From contig JAFWBJ010000029.1 of assembly GCA_017507145.1 (NCBI GenBank), positions 1 through 36,541 of the forward strand: DNA of 36,541 bases. Reading direction: 5' to 3'. The position numbers were made by a program, and so were the translations under genes. The notes beneath the pieces are model-generated. The model was not told the DNA's origin and made no database searches. It saw only the letters and a program-made list of their open reading frames with translations. Within the stretch, counting starts at the first letter, position 1. Every line of letters begins with the position of its first letter. Source of the DNA: Clostridia bacterium (GTDB taxonomy: Bacteria; Bacillota; Clostridia; Oscillospirales; CAG-272). Below, piece after piece: positions 14,941-23,318 of the stretch.

Positions 14941-15829
14941 ATTAAAGGCGGGTCTGTCCAAGACCAAAAACGCCTTTATGGGCCAGATCAAGGAGGTCTT
15001 CAGCGCCTTTGTCCGCATTGACGAGGACATGCTGGAGGAACTGGAAGAGGTGCTGATCTGCGCTGACGTGGGTGCTTCGGCGACCGAGGAGATCATCGAA
15101 GCGCTGCGCGCGCGCATCAAGGCCGAGCGCCTGACCGAGCGTGAGGAGGCCATGGCCGCCCTGCGTGAGATTTTGATCGGCATGATCGGGGAGGGCGAGC
15201 CGCTCTGCCTCGATACCACGCCTGCGGTGGTACTGGTCATCGGTGTCAACGGCGCCGGTAAGACCACGTCCATCGGCAAAATGTCGGCACGTCTCAAGGA
15301 ACAGGGCAAGTCGGTGGTGGTTGCCGCCGCTGATACCTTCCGCGCTGCTGCGATCGATCAGCTGGCTGTCTGGTGCGAGCGCGCCGACGTGCCGCTGGTC
15401 AAGCAGAACGAAGGCTCCGATCCTGCCGCTGTCGTCTACGATGCCATCGGCTATGCCCGCTCGCACGCGAATGACGTACTGATTGTGGATACGGCCGGCC
15501 GTCTGCATAACAAGAAGAATCTCATGGATGAGCTGGCCAAGATCAACCGCGTCATCGACCGCGAGCTGCCCGGTGCTGCCCGCGAGACCCTCTTGGTGCT
15601 GGATGCCACCACCGGCCAGAACGCCATCATGCAGGCCAAGGAATTCAAGAACGCCGCGGCCATCACCGGACTTACCCTCAACAAGATGGACGGCACCGCC
15701 AAGGGCGGCATCGTCTTCGCTATCAAGAAGGAACTGGGCATTCCGGTCAAATTCATCGGCGTCGGCGAGAAGATCGACGATCTGCAGCCCTTTGATGCCG
15801 CTGAGTTTGTCGAAGCGCTCTTCAATTAA
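14924..15829 (+). CDS. ftsY: Signal recognition particle receptor FtsY
   Basis: FtsY is the SRP GTPase at the membrane that receives ribosome-SRP complexes for co-translational insertion. The 301-residue product has a short N-terminal part, the four-helix N domain and the G domain. The G domain carries G1 GVNGAGKTTSIGK (107-119), the insertion-box DTFRAAAIDQL (137-147), DTAGRLHNKKNLMDEL, and the G4/closing motif NKMDGTAKGG, where most family members have Thr instead of the first Asn. It lacks the long acidic A domain of the Escherichia coli protein, as is normal in Bacillota. The ATG at 14924 lies inside the end of smc, after GGAGA. The smc-ftsY pair is conserved. Confidence 0.97.
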   Translation: MAFLDKLKAGLSKTKNAFMGQIKEVFSAFVRIDEDMLEELEEVLICADVGASATEEIIEALRARIKAERLTEREEAMAALREILIGMIGEGEPLCLDTTPAVVLVIGVNGAGKTTSIGKMSARLKEQGKSVVVAAADTFRAAAIDQLAVWCERADVPLVKQNEGSDPAAVVYDAIGYARSHANDVLIVDTAGRLHNKKNLMDELAKINRVIDRELPGAARETLLVLDATTGQNAIMQAKEFKNAAAITGLTLNKMDGTAKGGIVFAIKKELGIPVKFIGVGEKIDDLQPFDAAEFVEALFN

Positions 15830-15862
15830 CTCACCCCAACCGAATACAAGGAGGATATCCGC

Positions 15863-16744
15863 ATGAAACACACGACCGTTCGCCGCATTTCTGCCGCCCT
15901 GACTTCGCTGCTGCTTCTCACGTTTGTCCTCGTTCTGCCGGTTTCGGCCGATATGGGCCCGAAGCCGCAGATTACCATTACGGTGATCAATCCGCCCGAG
16001 GGAGAGTATTACCTCGACTTGCTCGAGCAGCACGATCCCGGCGATACGCTCTATTCTAATCTCAATGACGAGGAGCTGACCGCTTTGCCGGAAGCCGTCC
16101 GCACGACGCTACACGGCTATCATGACAGTGGCTGGCAGGCGGCGCTGACGGTTGGCACGCGTATCCCGCTGTTCGGCAATCTGACCGGCAAGCCGCAGGC
16201 CGACGGCACGGTGCTCCACACCTTTAGCTATCACGGCACGCCGAATGAATACCGCATCATCATCGTGATGCCCGATGGCAGCTATACCGTCAGTGACACG
16301 TTGGTGCGGAAGGCCTTCCGTCAGACGGTCACCTATGATTTTGCCGCGGGGACGGCGGTCAATGAGACGTCGGTTCCGCTGGCTTATCTGACCCACTTTG
16401 CGGTGACCTGCTCTTCTACGCTTCTGCTGGAGGGCGTTCTGCTCTGGGCGTTCGGTTTCTTCAGCCGGCGGAATCTGCTGCCGTTTTTCGGCATCAATCT
16501 GGTCACGCAGATTGCCCTGACCGCCATCACCGGCACGACGTTGATCTTCTCTGGCTCGTTCGGGGCGTACATCATGTTCATTCTGTGCGAGATCGGCATT
16601 TTCCTCGCCGAAGCCATTGCCTGCGCCTTCCTTTTGGACGGACATGGCAGAGGCCGCCGCGTGCTCTATTCGCTGACGGCCAATCTGGTGTCGGCGACGA
16701 TGGGCTGGATGCTGATCGGCGCGCTGTTCGGCATCATCTTCTGA
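15863..16744 (+). CDS. Uncharacterised membrane protein with secreted N-terminal domain
   Basis: I do not recognise a characterised family. The 293 residues start with a signal peptide or signal anchor (basic MKHTTVRR, a hydrophobic run to about 27, then VSA-DMGPKP). A predicted extracytoplasmic domain follows (about 30-175), rich in beta-forming residues (PQITITVINPPEGEYYLDLL, VLHTFSYHG, YRIIIVMPDGSYTV). Four membrane segments lie near 178-200, 205-230, 233-258 and 268-293. Glu190, Glu243 and Glu250 lie in membrane segments, which is unusual. I recall the ADMGPKP start from other clostridial proteins of unknown function. It has a good AAGGAGG site and is spaced tightly between ftsY and rdgB, so it is probably co-transcribed. 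Confidence 0.8.
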   Translation: MKHTTVRRISAALTSLLLLTFVLVLPVSADMGPKPQITITVINPPEGEYYLDLLEQHDPGDTLYSNLNDEELTALPEAVRTTLHGYHDSGWQAALTVGTRIPLFGNLTGKPQADGTVLHTFSYHGTPNEYRIIIVMPDGSYTVSDTLVRKAFRQTVTYDFAAGTAVNETSVPLAYLTHFAVTCSSTLLLEGVLLWAFGFFSRRNLLPFFGINLVTQIALTAITGTTLIFSGSFGAYIMFILCEIGIFLAEAIACAFLLDGHGRGRRVLYSLTANLVSATMGWMLIGALFGIIF

Positions 16745-16759
16745 TGGAAAGGATTTCCT

Positions 16760-17368
16760 ATGCAAGCTGTACTGGTTTCCCACAACCGCAAGAAAATTGC
16801 TGAGCTTCGGGCAATTCTCGCCGAAGCCGCACCCGAACTAACCCTGCTGTCGGCGGGGGAAGCGGGACTTCCCGATGATATCCCCGAGGATGGCGATACT
16901 TTTGCAGCCAATGCGCTGATCAAAGCCCGTGCCGCGGCGGCCCTCGGTTATATCGGCATCGCCGATGACTCCGGCCTGGTCGTCGATGCGCTCGGCGGTG
17001 CGCCCGGCGTCTACTCGGCCCGCTATGCCGGCGAGCACGGCGATGATGCCGCAAACAATGCCAAGCTTCTTGCTGAACTGGCCGCCCGCCCGAACGAGCC
17101 CCGCACCGCGGCGTTCGTCTGTGCGATGGCCTGCGTATTCCCCGATGGGGAGAGCTTTACCTGCGAAGGCCGCTGCCCGGGTGAGATCCTCACCGACTAC
17201 CGCGGCGAGGGCGGTTTTGGCTATGATCCCCTCTTTCTCTATGTACCGGCCGGCCGCAGCTTTGCTGAGCTCGACGGGGAAGAGAAGAACCGCATTTCCC
17301 ACCGCGCGCGTGCACTGGCCGCTTTTGCACCCGAGCTGGCCGCCAGAATGGCCGCCCGCGGCAATTAA
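16760..17368 (+). CDS. rdgB: XTP/dITP diphosphatase (RdgB/HAM1 family)
   Basis: Hydrolyses non-canonical purine triphosphates (XTP, ITP, dITP) to monophosphates, keeping deaminated bases out of DNA and RNA. The 202 residues match the family length. The motifs are the nucleotide-binding SHNRKKIAEL (7-16), the catalytic ADDSGLVVDALGGAPGVYSA (68-87) with Asp69/Asp70, GFGYDPLF (152-159) and the base-recognition SHRARAL (180-186). GGAAAGG, spaced 7 nt from the ATG, is the ribosome-binding site. It sits 15 bp after the membrane-protein gene and 23 bp before the YhbY-type gene. Confidence 0.97.
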   Translation: MQAVLVSHNRKKIAELRAILAEAAPELTLLSAGEAGLPDDIPEDGDTFAANALIKARAAAALGYIGIADDSGLVVDALGGAPGVYSARYAGEHGDDAANNAKLLAELAARPNEPRTAAFVCAMACVFPDGESFTCEGRCPGEILTDYRGEGGFGYDPLFLYVPAGRSFAELDGEEKNRISHRARALAAFAPELAARMAARGN

Positions 17369-17391
17369 ATCTTACCGAAAAAGGATATACT

Positions 17392-17679
17392 ATGTTGACA
17401 AGCAAACAGCGCGCTCATCTGCGCGCACTCGCCAACCCGATCGATACCATCATGCAGGTCGGCAAGGGCGGGATTACCGACAATCTGATTGCAACCGTTT
17501 CCGATGCGCTGGAAGCACGCGAGCTGATCAAGCTGCGTGTGCTGGAAAACAGCGATGAATCGCCCCGTTCGGCCGCCGAAGCGCTGGCCGAGGCAACCGG
17601 CGCCGATGTGGTGTCGGTGATCGGTACGCGATTTGTCCTCTGGCGCGCATCGAAGGATAATCCGCGCATCAATCCCTGA
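17392..17679 (+). CDS. yhbY: YhbY/CRM-domain RNA-binding protein
   Basis: A single CRM domain associated with pre-50S ribosomal particles. The 95-residue product is all domain. It begins MLTSKQRAHLRALANPID and carries the characteristic VGKGGITDNLI (23-33) with its GxxG-type loop, followed by ELIKLRVLEN and VVSVIGTRFVLWR. Bacillus calls the orthologue YqeI; there too it precedes nadD and yqeK. nadD starts two bases after the stop codon, so the two are translationally linked. Confidence 0.93.
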   Translation: MLTSKQRAHLRALANPIDTIMQVGKGGITDNLIATVSDALEARELIKLRVLENSDESPRSAAEALAEATGADVVSVIGTRFVLWRASKDNPRINP

Positions 17680-17681
17680 CG

Positions 17682-18923
17682 ATGGAGCGGATCGGGATTT
17701 ACGGCGGCACTTTTTCGCCGCCGCATAACGGGCATATTGCTGCCCTTCGTGCTTTTGCGGCACGTGCCGGGGTGGATCGCGTGCTGGTTTTTCCGGCCGG
17801 CATCCCGCCGCATAAGCAGACGGCGGCCGATGCCGCCCCTGCCCACCGTCTGGCCATGGCGCGCCTTGCCTTCTCCGATATCCCGCACGTCGAGGTCTCG
17901 GATTGGGAGATGCGCCAGCCGGGCCCGAGCTACACGGTGCAGACGCTGGAGCATCTCGCCGCGCCCGATCGGGAGCTGGTACTTTTGGTGGGGACCGATA
18001 TGTTTCTGACCCTCGACCACTGGCATCGCGCCGCCGATCTTTTCGCGCTGGCCGAGATCTATTGCGTGCGGCGGGAGGCTGATGCCGAGAAAAATGCGCG
18101 CATTGCCAAAAAAATTACGGCATATCGGGAACAATTTGGCGCCCGCGTCCGTCTGTTGCACGAGGATGCGCTGGTGCTTTCTTCGACCGAACTGCGCGGT
18201 ATTGCGGCCGGTGGGGGGGATCTGTCTCTCTACATGCCGGACGACGTGGCTGCGTATATTCGGGCCAACCGGCTCTACCCCATGCCACAGGCCGGCAGTA
18301 TTTCGGCTGAGGCACTGGATGCGCTGAAAGCCCGGCTGGCCGCCGAGCAGTCCCCCGGGCGCTTCGCCCACACCTGCGGTGTTGAGCAGACCGCTTTGCG
18401 CATCGGCGCGCTCTGCGCACCTGCCGAACTCCACCGAATCCGTGCGGCTGCGCTGCTGCATGATTTAACCAAAGAATATCTCTTTGAAAAACAGTTGAAA
18501 ATGACAGAAGAATCTGGTATAATAGTAAGCGATTGCGAAAAAGGCTCGTCAGCCCTCCTGCACGCTGCATCGGCGGCCGCGCTGATTGGGGCCGATCCCG
18601 CGCTTGCTCCCTTCGCCGACCCGGCGGTGCTTGATGCAGTCCGCTGGCATACCACCGGCCGCGCCGGAATGTCGGTGATCGAACAGATTATCTATCTTGC
18701 CGATTATATTGAACCTACCCGACGGTACGCCGCCTGCGCCGCCCTGCGCGACGCCTTCTGGGCTGCCGATCCCGCCGAACTGGATATGCCCGCAAGATTG
18801 CGGCATCTGCGCCGGTTTGTTGTCCGCGAGGCCGATTTGGTCATCCGGCATCAGCTGGAGCGCGGAGAGCCGATTGCGGAAAACACCCTGCATGCCCGCA
18901 ACTGGGCACTGATGTCCGATTGA
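17682..18923 (+). CDS. nadD: Fused nicotinate-nucleotide adenylyltransferase and YqeK-type HD hydrolase
   Basis: Two enzymes that are usually separate adjacent genes are joined in one 413-residue frame. Residues 1-200 are NadD, which makes deamido-NAD from nicotinate mononucleotide and ATP: GGTFSPPHNGHIAAL (8-22) with the HxGH nucleotidyltransferase motif, LLVGTDMF (101-108) and the closing LSSTELR (166-172). Residues 208-413 are a YqeK-type HD domain: H230, the HD pair H260-D261, H294, H323 and D341. Bacterial YqeK hydrolyses Ap4A symmetrically. No stop or frameshift separates the halves; the join is near residue 200-207. Codons around 268-290 are AT-rich and include a promoter-like element. 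The yhbY-nadD-yqeK-LCP-rsfS order is typical of Bacillota. Confidence 0.95.
   Translation: MERIGIYGGTFSPPHNGHIAALRAFAARAGVDRVLVFPAGIPPHKQTAADAAPAHRLAMARLAFSDIPHVEVSDWEMRQPGPSYTVQTLEHLAAPDRELVLLVGTDMFLTLDHWHRAADLFALAEIYCVRREADAEKNARIAKKITAYREQFGARVRLLHEDALVLSSTELRGIAAGGGDLSLYMPDDVAAYIRANRLYPMPQAGSISAEALDALKARLAAEQSPGRFAHTCGVEQTALRIGALCAPAELHRIRAAALLHDLTKEYLFEKQLKMTEESGIIVSDCEKGSSALLHAASAAALIGADPALAPFADPAVLDAVRWHTTGRAGMSVIEQIIYLADYIEPTRRYAACAALRDAFWAADPAELDMPARLRHLRRFVVREADLVIRHQLERGEPIAENTLHARNWALMSD
18495..18523 (+). promoter_or_regulatory. Candidate promoter inside nadD-yqeK
   Basis: TTGAAA (18495-18500), a 17-bp spacer and a perfect TATAAT (18518-18523) lie in a short AT-rich island of an otherwise GC-rich gene, within the HD domain. 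Transcription from here would supply the LCP gene, rsfS and leuS about 430 bp downstream. It encodes ordinary residues (QLKMTEESGIIVS), so the composition is not forced by the protein. Confidence 0.5.
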
Positions 18924-18952
18924 ATCCTTGAAAAGGAGGCTCACTGTATTCC

Positions 18953-20164
18953 ATGAGCACCAACAAAACAAGATCTGCACGCCGCATGCCCAAGCAGGCA
19001 AAGGGCGTGGTGGCGATCGAGGTTACGGTTATTGTTGCATTTGTTTTGATTGCCCTGATTGTCGCGATTCAGCTGTTCTACCAGCCGCCCGACGTTGACC
19101 ATAAGCTCCCTTTTGAGACCGGCCCCATGTCCACCGACACCGCGCAGACCGATCAGTATGGCGAGACCATTCCCAGCGCACCGGTCAGCGGCGGCGTGCA
19201 GACCCCGCCGATCGAATATGTTCGCCGAGAGGGCGTGTACAACTTCCTCATTGCCGGCCATGACCGTGTCGCGGTCAATACCGACGTGATGATCATCGCT
19301 TCGTTCGATACGAAGAATAATTCGCTCAATCTCGTGCAGATCCCGCGCGATACCTACGCGGAATACACCACGGGCAGCTACCGGAAGATCAACGGTGCGC
19401 TCGGAAAGTATCTGGTTCAGAATTCTTATGATTATAACGCCGCCATGGAAGACCTGATGGACTTCCTGATGAAAAATCTGAACATCAAGCTAGACTATTA
19501 TGCGCTCATCGACCTGGATATCCTGCAGGAGATGGTCGATGCCATCGGCGGTGTCTACCTCACCGTGCCGGCAGATATGGATTTCGTAGACCCCACGGAG
19601 AATGGCGGTTTTGAGATTCATCTCAAAGCGGGTCCGCAGCTGCTGGACGGTAAGAAGGCCGAACAGTTTGTCCGATTCCGTTACGGCTACGTGCAGGCCG
19701 ACATCGGCCGCAACGATGCGCAGAAGATCTTCATGGCTGCTTTCCTTGAGCAGTACAAGAAGAATCTCAATCTCAGCACGCTCAAGAAAACCATCGAGTC
19801 GATGCTCAAGCATGTGACTACCAATCTCTCGGTCAATGACTGCGTTTTCTTTGCTAAGGAAGCGCTTGAGCTGGATCTCTCCAAGGTGGTGCTGGTCAGT
19901 ATGCCGGGCGCGGACCTTCTGGTAACCGAGGGCGAGTACAGCTGGTATTTCGTGCTCAGCCGTGCGGGCGCACTCGATGCGGTCAACCGCTACCTCAATG
20001 TTTACACCGAGGACATTACCGATTCGATCTTCGATCACGGCTATGCATTCACTCGTGAAAATAATGCCGAGATTCACAAGATCTATCAAACCCAGACCCT
20101 GATTAGCCATGTATACAATGCACAGGATGTCAATCAAGAAGGCATCTATATTCCCAGAACTTGA
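18953..20164 (+). CDS. LytR-CpsA-Psr (LCP) family cell-wall glycopolymer ligase
   Basis: LCP enzymes move anionic glycopolymers from lipid carriers onto peptidoglycan outside the membrane. The 403-residue protein has a short basic cytoplasmic tail, one transmembrane helix (about 19-42), a low-complexity spacer and the LCP domain from about residue 95. Key features are NFLIAGHD, TDVMIIASFD, the IPRDTY loop, and the arginine-rich VRFRYGY...DIGRNDAQK, equivalent to the R-x-R...GRxxRQ pyrophosphate-binding motif of the family. The ATG at 18953 lies 13 nt after AAGGAGG, a rather long spacing; no better in-frame start is visible. It lies between yqeK and rsfS, its usual place. Confidence 0.94.
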   Translation: MSTNKTRSARRMPKQAKGVVAIEVTVIVAFVLIALIVAIQLFYQPPDVDHKLPFETGPMSTDTAQTDQYGETIPSAPVSGGVQTPPIEYVRREGVYNFLIAGHDRVAVNTDVMIIASFDTKNNSLNLVQIPRDTYAEYTTGSYRKINGALGKYLVQNSYDYNAAMEDLMDFLMKNLNIKLDYYALIDLDILQEMVDAIGGVYLTVPADMDFVDPTENGGFEIHLKAGPQLLDGKKAEQFVRFRYGYVQADIGRNDAQKIFMAAFLEQYKKNLNLSTLKKTIESMLKHVTTNLSVNDCVFFAKEALELDLSKVVLVSMPGADLLVTEGEYSWYFVLSRAGALDAVNRYLNVYTEDITDSIFDHGYAFTRENNAEIHKIYQTQTLISHVYNAQDVNQEGIYIPRT

Positions 20165-20177
20165 AAGGAAGCATAAA

Positions 20178-20576
20178 ATGGACGAAACCATCATGCGCAC
20201 CGAATGGGCATCTCTGCCTCCGCTCGGCGATGCGGAACCCAAGGCACTCGCCGAAGCCATCACCCATGTTCTTGACGAAAAGAAGGGACATGAGCTGAAG
20301 ACCCTCTATGTGGAGGACAAAACGATTCTTGCCGACTACTTCATCCTTTGTACCGGTAATTCCAACACGCAGGTCAAGGCACTCGCCGATGAGGTCGAGT
20401 TTAAGCTCGGCCAGCGCGGGGTCAAGCCCATTCACTTTGAGGGGCGGGACAACGGCAGCTGGGTGCTCATCGATTACGGCTCTGTCATCGTACACGTTTT
20501 TGACCGAGTTGCCCGCGAATTCTATAACCTGGATAAGCTCTGGAGCGATGCCACGCCGGTCGATCTCGGCGAATAA
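20178..20576 (+). CDS. rsfS: Ribosomal silencing factor RsfS
   Basis: Binds L14 of the large subunit and blocks subunit joining, saving energy when nutrients run low. The 132-residue product shows the family pattern KTLYVEDKTILADYFILCTG, SNTQVKALADEVE, IHFEGRDNGSWVLIDYGSVI and VHVFDRVAREFYNLDKLW. The ATG at 20178 follows AAAGGAAG and sits 13 bp after the LCP stop. An upstream in-frame extension to 20109 overlaps the LCP gene and is not family-like, so it is left out. leuS follows after 39 bp with no terminator. Confidence 0.96.
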   Translation: MDETIMRTEWASLPPLGDAEPKALAEAITHVLDEKKGHELKTLYVEDKTILADYFILCTGNSNTQVKALADEVEFKLGQRGVKPIHFEGRDNGSWVLIDYGSVIVHVFDRVAREFYNLDKLWSDATPVDLGE

Positions 20577-20615
20577 ACGAAGTTCAAATTTTTTTGCATA
20601 AAGGATAATGACGCC

Positions 20616-23018
20616 ATGAAATACAACTACACCGATATTGAAAAAAAGTGGCAGGCGCGTTGGGAGGAAGAGGGCGTTTTCCACGCCTCTGACGATCACA
20701 GCAAGCCGAAGTTCTACGGCCTGGTGGAGTTCCCCTATCCCAGCGGAGCCGGTATGCACGTCGGCCACATCAAGGCTTACTCCGGCCTTGAGGTTATCTC
20801 GCGCAAGCGCAGAATGGAGGGCTACAATGTCCTCTTCCCCATTGGCTTTGACGCCTACGGCCTGCCGACCGAGAACTATGCCATCAAAACCGGTATCCAC
20901 CCCCGCAAGGTCACCGATATGAACATTGAGAAGTTTACCGCGCAGCTGAAGCGGGTCGGCTTCTCCTTTGACTGGGATCGCGTCGTGGACACCACCGAGG
21001 AGGACTACTACAAGTGGACGCAGTGGATCTTCCGCCGCATGTTTGACGAGGGTCTGGTCTTCCGCGCAAAGACGCTGGTTAACTACTGCCCGCACTGCAA
21101 GGTCGTTCTCTCCAATGAGGACTCCCAGGGCGGCAAGTGCGACATCTGCCACAATGACATCGTCCAGAAGTCCAAGGACGTTTGGTATCTCCGCATCACC
21201 GAGTACGCGGACAAGCTTCTGCAGGGGCTGGACAAGGTGGACTACCTGCCCAACATCAAGCTGCAGCAGGAGAACTGGATCGGCCGCTCCGAGGGCGCAT
21301 TCGCCAATTTCCAGATCAGCGGCCAGGATGATTTCCTGCGCATCTACACCACCCGTCCCGACACCATGTTCGGCGTAACCTTCATGGTCATCGCGCCCGA
21401 GCATCCCGTCATCGACAAGTACCGCGACAGCATCACGAACATGGACGCACTGGAGGCTTATCGCGCAGAGTGCGCCAAGAAGACCGAGTTCGAGCGCACC
21501 CAGCTGGTCAAGGACAAGACCGGCGTAAAGATCGAGGGCTTCTCGGTTATCAACCCCGCCAACGGGAAAGAGATCCCGGTCTACATCTCCGACTACGTCA
21601 TGATGGGCTACGGTACCGGCGCGATCATGGCCGTTCCCGCGCACGATGAGCGCGACTATGACTTCGCCCGGAAGTTTGGCATTGACATCATCGAGGTCAT
21701 CCGCGGCGGCGACATTGCCGAGGCAGCTTACACCGGCGACGGCGAGATGGTCAACTCCGCGTTCCTCGACGGCATTACCACCAAGGCTGAGGCCATTGCA
21801 AAGATGATCGAGTTCCTCTCCGCCAAGGGGGTCGGCGAGCGCGGCGTTCAGTTCAAGATGAAGGACTGGGCCTTCAACCGCCAGAGATATTGGGGTGAAC
21901 CCATCCCGATCGTCCATTGCCCCAAGTGCGGCATGGTTGGCGTTCCCTATGAGGAACTGCCGCTGCGCTTGCCCGATATGGAGAACTTCGCGCCCGGCGA
22001 GGGCGGCGAGAGCCCGCTGGCTAAGATTGAGTCCTTCGTCAACTGCACCTGCCCCAAGTGCGGCGGCCCGGCCAAGCGCGAAACCGACACCATGCCCCAG
22101 TGGGCAGGCTCGTCGTGGTACTTCCTGCGCTATTGCGATCCGCACAATACCGAGGCCTTCGCTTCTAAGGAAGCGCTCGACTACTGGATGCCGGTTGATT
22201 GGTACAACGGCGGTATGGAGCATGTTACCCGCCACCTGATCTACTCCCGCTTCTGGCATCGCTTCCTCTATGACATCGGCGAGGTTCCGGTGGATGAGCC
22301 TTATGCAAAGCGTACTGCGCAGGGTCTTATCCTCGGCCCCGACGGCGAGAAGATGAGTAAGTCCAAGGGCAATGTTGTTGATCCCAATGACGTGGTTAAC
22401 GAGTACGGCGCAGATGTGCTGCGTGTGTATATCCTCTTTATGGGCGATTATGCTTCCGCCGCCCCCTGGAGCGAGAGCAGCATGAAGGGCTGCAAGCGAT
22501 TCCTTGAGCGCGTAGCTGGCCTGACCGATCTGGTCAAGGGCACCGGCGAGACCGAGGCGATCACCTCGCTCTTCCACAAGACGGTCAAGAAGGTGACCGG
22601 CGATATTGAGGACATGAAGTTCAACACCGCCATCGCGGCCATGATGACCCTGATCAACGGTATCTACGAGCACGGCTCGCTGACGAAGGATGAGCTGGGC
22701 GTCTTTGTCCGTCTGCTTTGCCCCTTTGCGCCCCACCTCTCTGAGGAAATGTGGGAAACGCTGGGCAACAAGACCCTGTGCGCGGTTGCACCCTGGCCGA
22801 CCTGGGATGAGGCCAAGACGGTGGATGCAACCGTTGAGATCGCCGTGCAGATCTGCGGCAAGCTCAAGAGCACCATCCGCATCGCGGCTGATGCCGGCAA
22901 GGACGATGCACTGGCCGCCGCCCGCGCCGATGAGCGCATCGCCGCACTGCTCGAGGGCAAGACGATTGTCAAGGAGATTTATGTCCCCGGTAAGATCGTC
23001 AATATCGTTGCAAAATAA
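20616..23018 (+). CDS. leuS: Leucyl-tRNA synthetase
   Basis: Class I aminoacyl-tRNA synthetase charging tRNA-Leu. The 800 residues are close to the bacterial length. The HIGH-type motif is HVGH (48-51) in PYPSGAGMHVGHIKAY. The CP1 editing domain contains TTRPDTMFGVTFMVIAPEH and the acidic GTGAIMAVPAHDERDYDFA. Zinc-ribbon cysteine pairs occur in NYCPHCKVVLSNED...CDICHND and again in HCPKCGM...CTCPKCGG. KMSKS is at 579-583, followed by the anticodon-binding helices and a C-terminal domain ending in VPGKIVNIV. The 39-bp gap after rsfS is far too small for a T-box, so expression depends on an upstream promoter, possibly the one inside nadD-yqeK. No terminator is obvious after it. Confidence 0.98.
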   Translation: MKYNYTDIEKKWQARWEEEGVFHASDDHSKPKFYGLVEFPYPSGAGMHVGHIKAYSGLEVISRKRRMEGYNVLFPIGFDAYGLPTENYAIKTGIHPRKVTDMNIEKFTAQLKRVGFSFDWDRVVDTTEEDYYKWTQWIFRRMFDEGLVFRAKTLVNYCPHCKVVLSNEDSQGGKCDICHNDIVQKSKDVWYLRITEYADKLLQGLDKVDYLPNIKLQQENWIGRSEGAFANFQISGQDDFLRIYTTRPDTMFGVTFMVIAPEHPVIDKYRDSITNMDALEAYRAECAKKTEFERTQLVKDKTGVKIEGFSVINPANGKEIPVYISDYVMMGYGTGAIMAVPAHDERDYDFARKFGIDIIEVIRGGDIAEAAYTGDGEMVNSAFLDGITTKAEAIAKMIEFLSAKGVGERGVQFKMKDWAFNRQRYWGEPIPIVHCPKCGMVGVPYEELPLRLPDMENFAPGEGGESPLAKIESFVNCTCPKCGGPAKRETDTMPQWAGSSWYFLRYCDPHNTEAFASKEALDYWMPVDWYNGGMEHVTRHLIYSRFWHRFLYDIGEVPVDEPYAKRTAQGLILGPDGEKMSKSKGNVVDPNDVVNEYGADVLRVYILFMGDYASAAPWSESSMKGCKRFLERVAGLTDLVKGTGETEAITSLFHKTVKKVTGDIEDMKFNTAIAAMMTLINGIYEHGSLTKDELGVFVRLLCPFAPHLSEEMWETLGNKTLCAVAPWPTWDEAKTVDATVEIAVQICGKLKSTIRIAADAGKDDALAAARADERIAALLEGKTIVKEIYVPGKIVNIVAK

Positions 23019-23044
23019 AAATCCAAAAAAAATCAAAAAAGTGC

Positions 23045-23073
23045 TTGACAGCGATTCGATAATCGTGTATAAT
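23045..23073 (+). promoter_or_regulatory. Perfect sigma-A promoter of rpsU
   Basis: TTGACA (23045-23050), 17 bp, TATAAT (23068-23073), all consensus. The spacer holds an inverted repeat CGATT-cgat-AATCG (23052-23065) that could be an operator or chance. The likely start is near 23080, giving a leader of about 45 nt. Confidence 0.88.
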
Positions 23074-23124
23074 ATATAAAGAGATTTATGTCTCGTTGGC
23101 ACAAAGCGGAGGGAGGGAAAAAGA

Positions 23125-23301
23125 ATGGCAGAGGTTAAGGTAAAAGAAGGCGAAACGCTTGACAGCGCCCCTCGTCGTTTTAAGAGACAGTGCGCAAGAT
23201 CCGGCGTCCTCACTGAGCTCCGCAAGAGAGAGCACTACGAAAAGCCCAGCGTAAAGCGTAAGAAGAAGTCTGAGGCAGCCAGAAAGCGCAAGTACAAGTA
23301 A
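23125..23301 (+). CDS. rpsU: 30S ribosomal protein S21
   Basis: A 58-residue, highly basic small-subunit protein that binds near the 3' end of 16S rRNA and helps initiation on many mRNAs. It begins [20 protein letters not shown], continues with [20 protein letters not shown] and ends in a lysine/arginine-rich tail ([14 protein letters not shown]). A strong GGAGGG ribosome-binding site lies 8 nt upstream. It is a single-gene unit with its own consensus promoter and terminator, unlike genomes where yqeY follows rpsU. Confidence 0.97.
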   Translation: MAEVKVKEGETLDSAPRRFKRQCARSGVLTELRKREHYEKPSVKRKKKSEAARKRKYK

Positions 23302-23318
23302 GCCGAATGCTAACACAT

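Noticed and set aside
11431..15309. Open frame of 1292 codons on the minus strand opposite smc and ftsY
   Set aside because: It is antisense to two certain genes; long open frames opposite GC-rich genes arise from codon bias. No ribosome-binding site or recognisable domain; the low-complexity Leu/Gly/Gln-rich sequence is typical of a mirrored frame.
20109..20177. N-terminal extension of RsfS
   Set aside because: It overlaps the end of the LCP gene, is not family-like, and a good ribosome-binding site supports the ATG at 20178.
20577..20615. T-box leader for leuS
   Set aside because: Only 39 bp lie between rsfS and leuS, far too short for a T-box with its terminator.
20130..23225. Open frame of 1031 codons on the minus strand opposite rsfS, leuS and rpsU
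   Set aside because: Mirrors the codons of leuS and crosses three unrelated plus-strand genes and a promoter; no family features.
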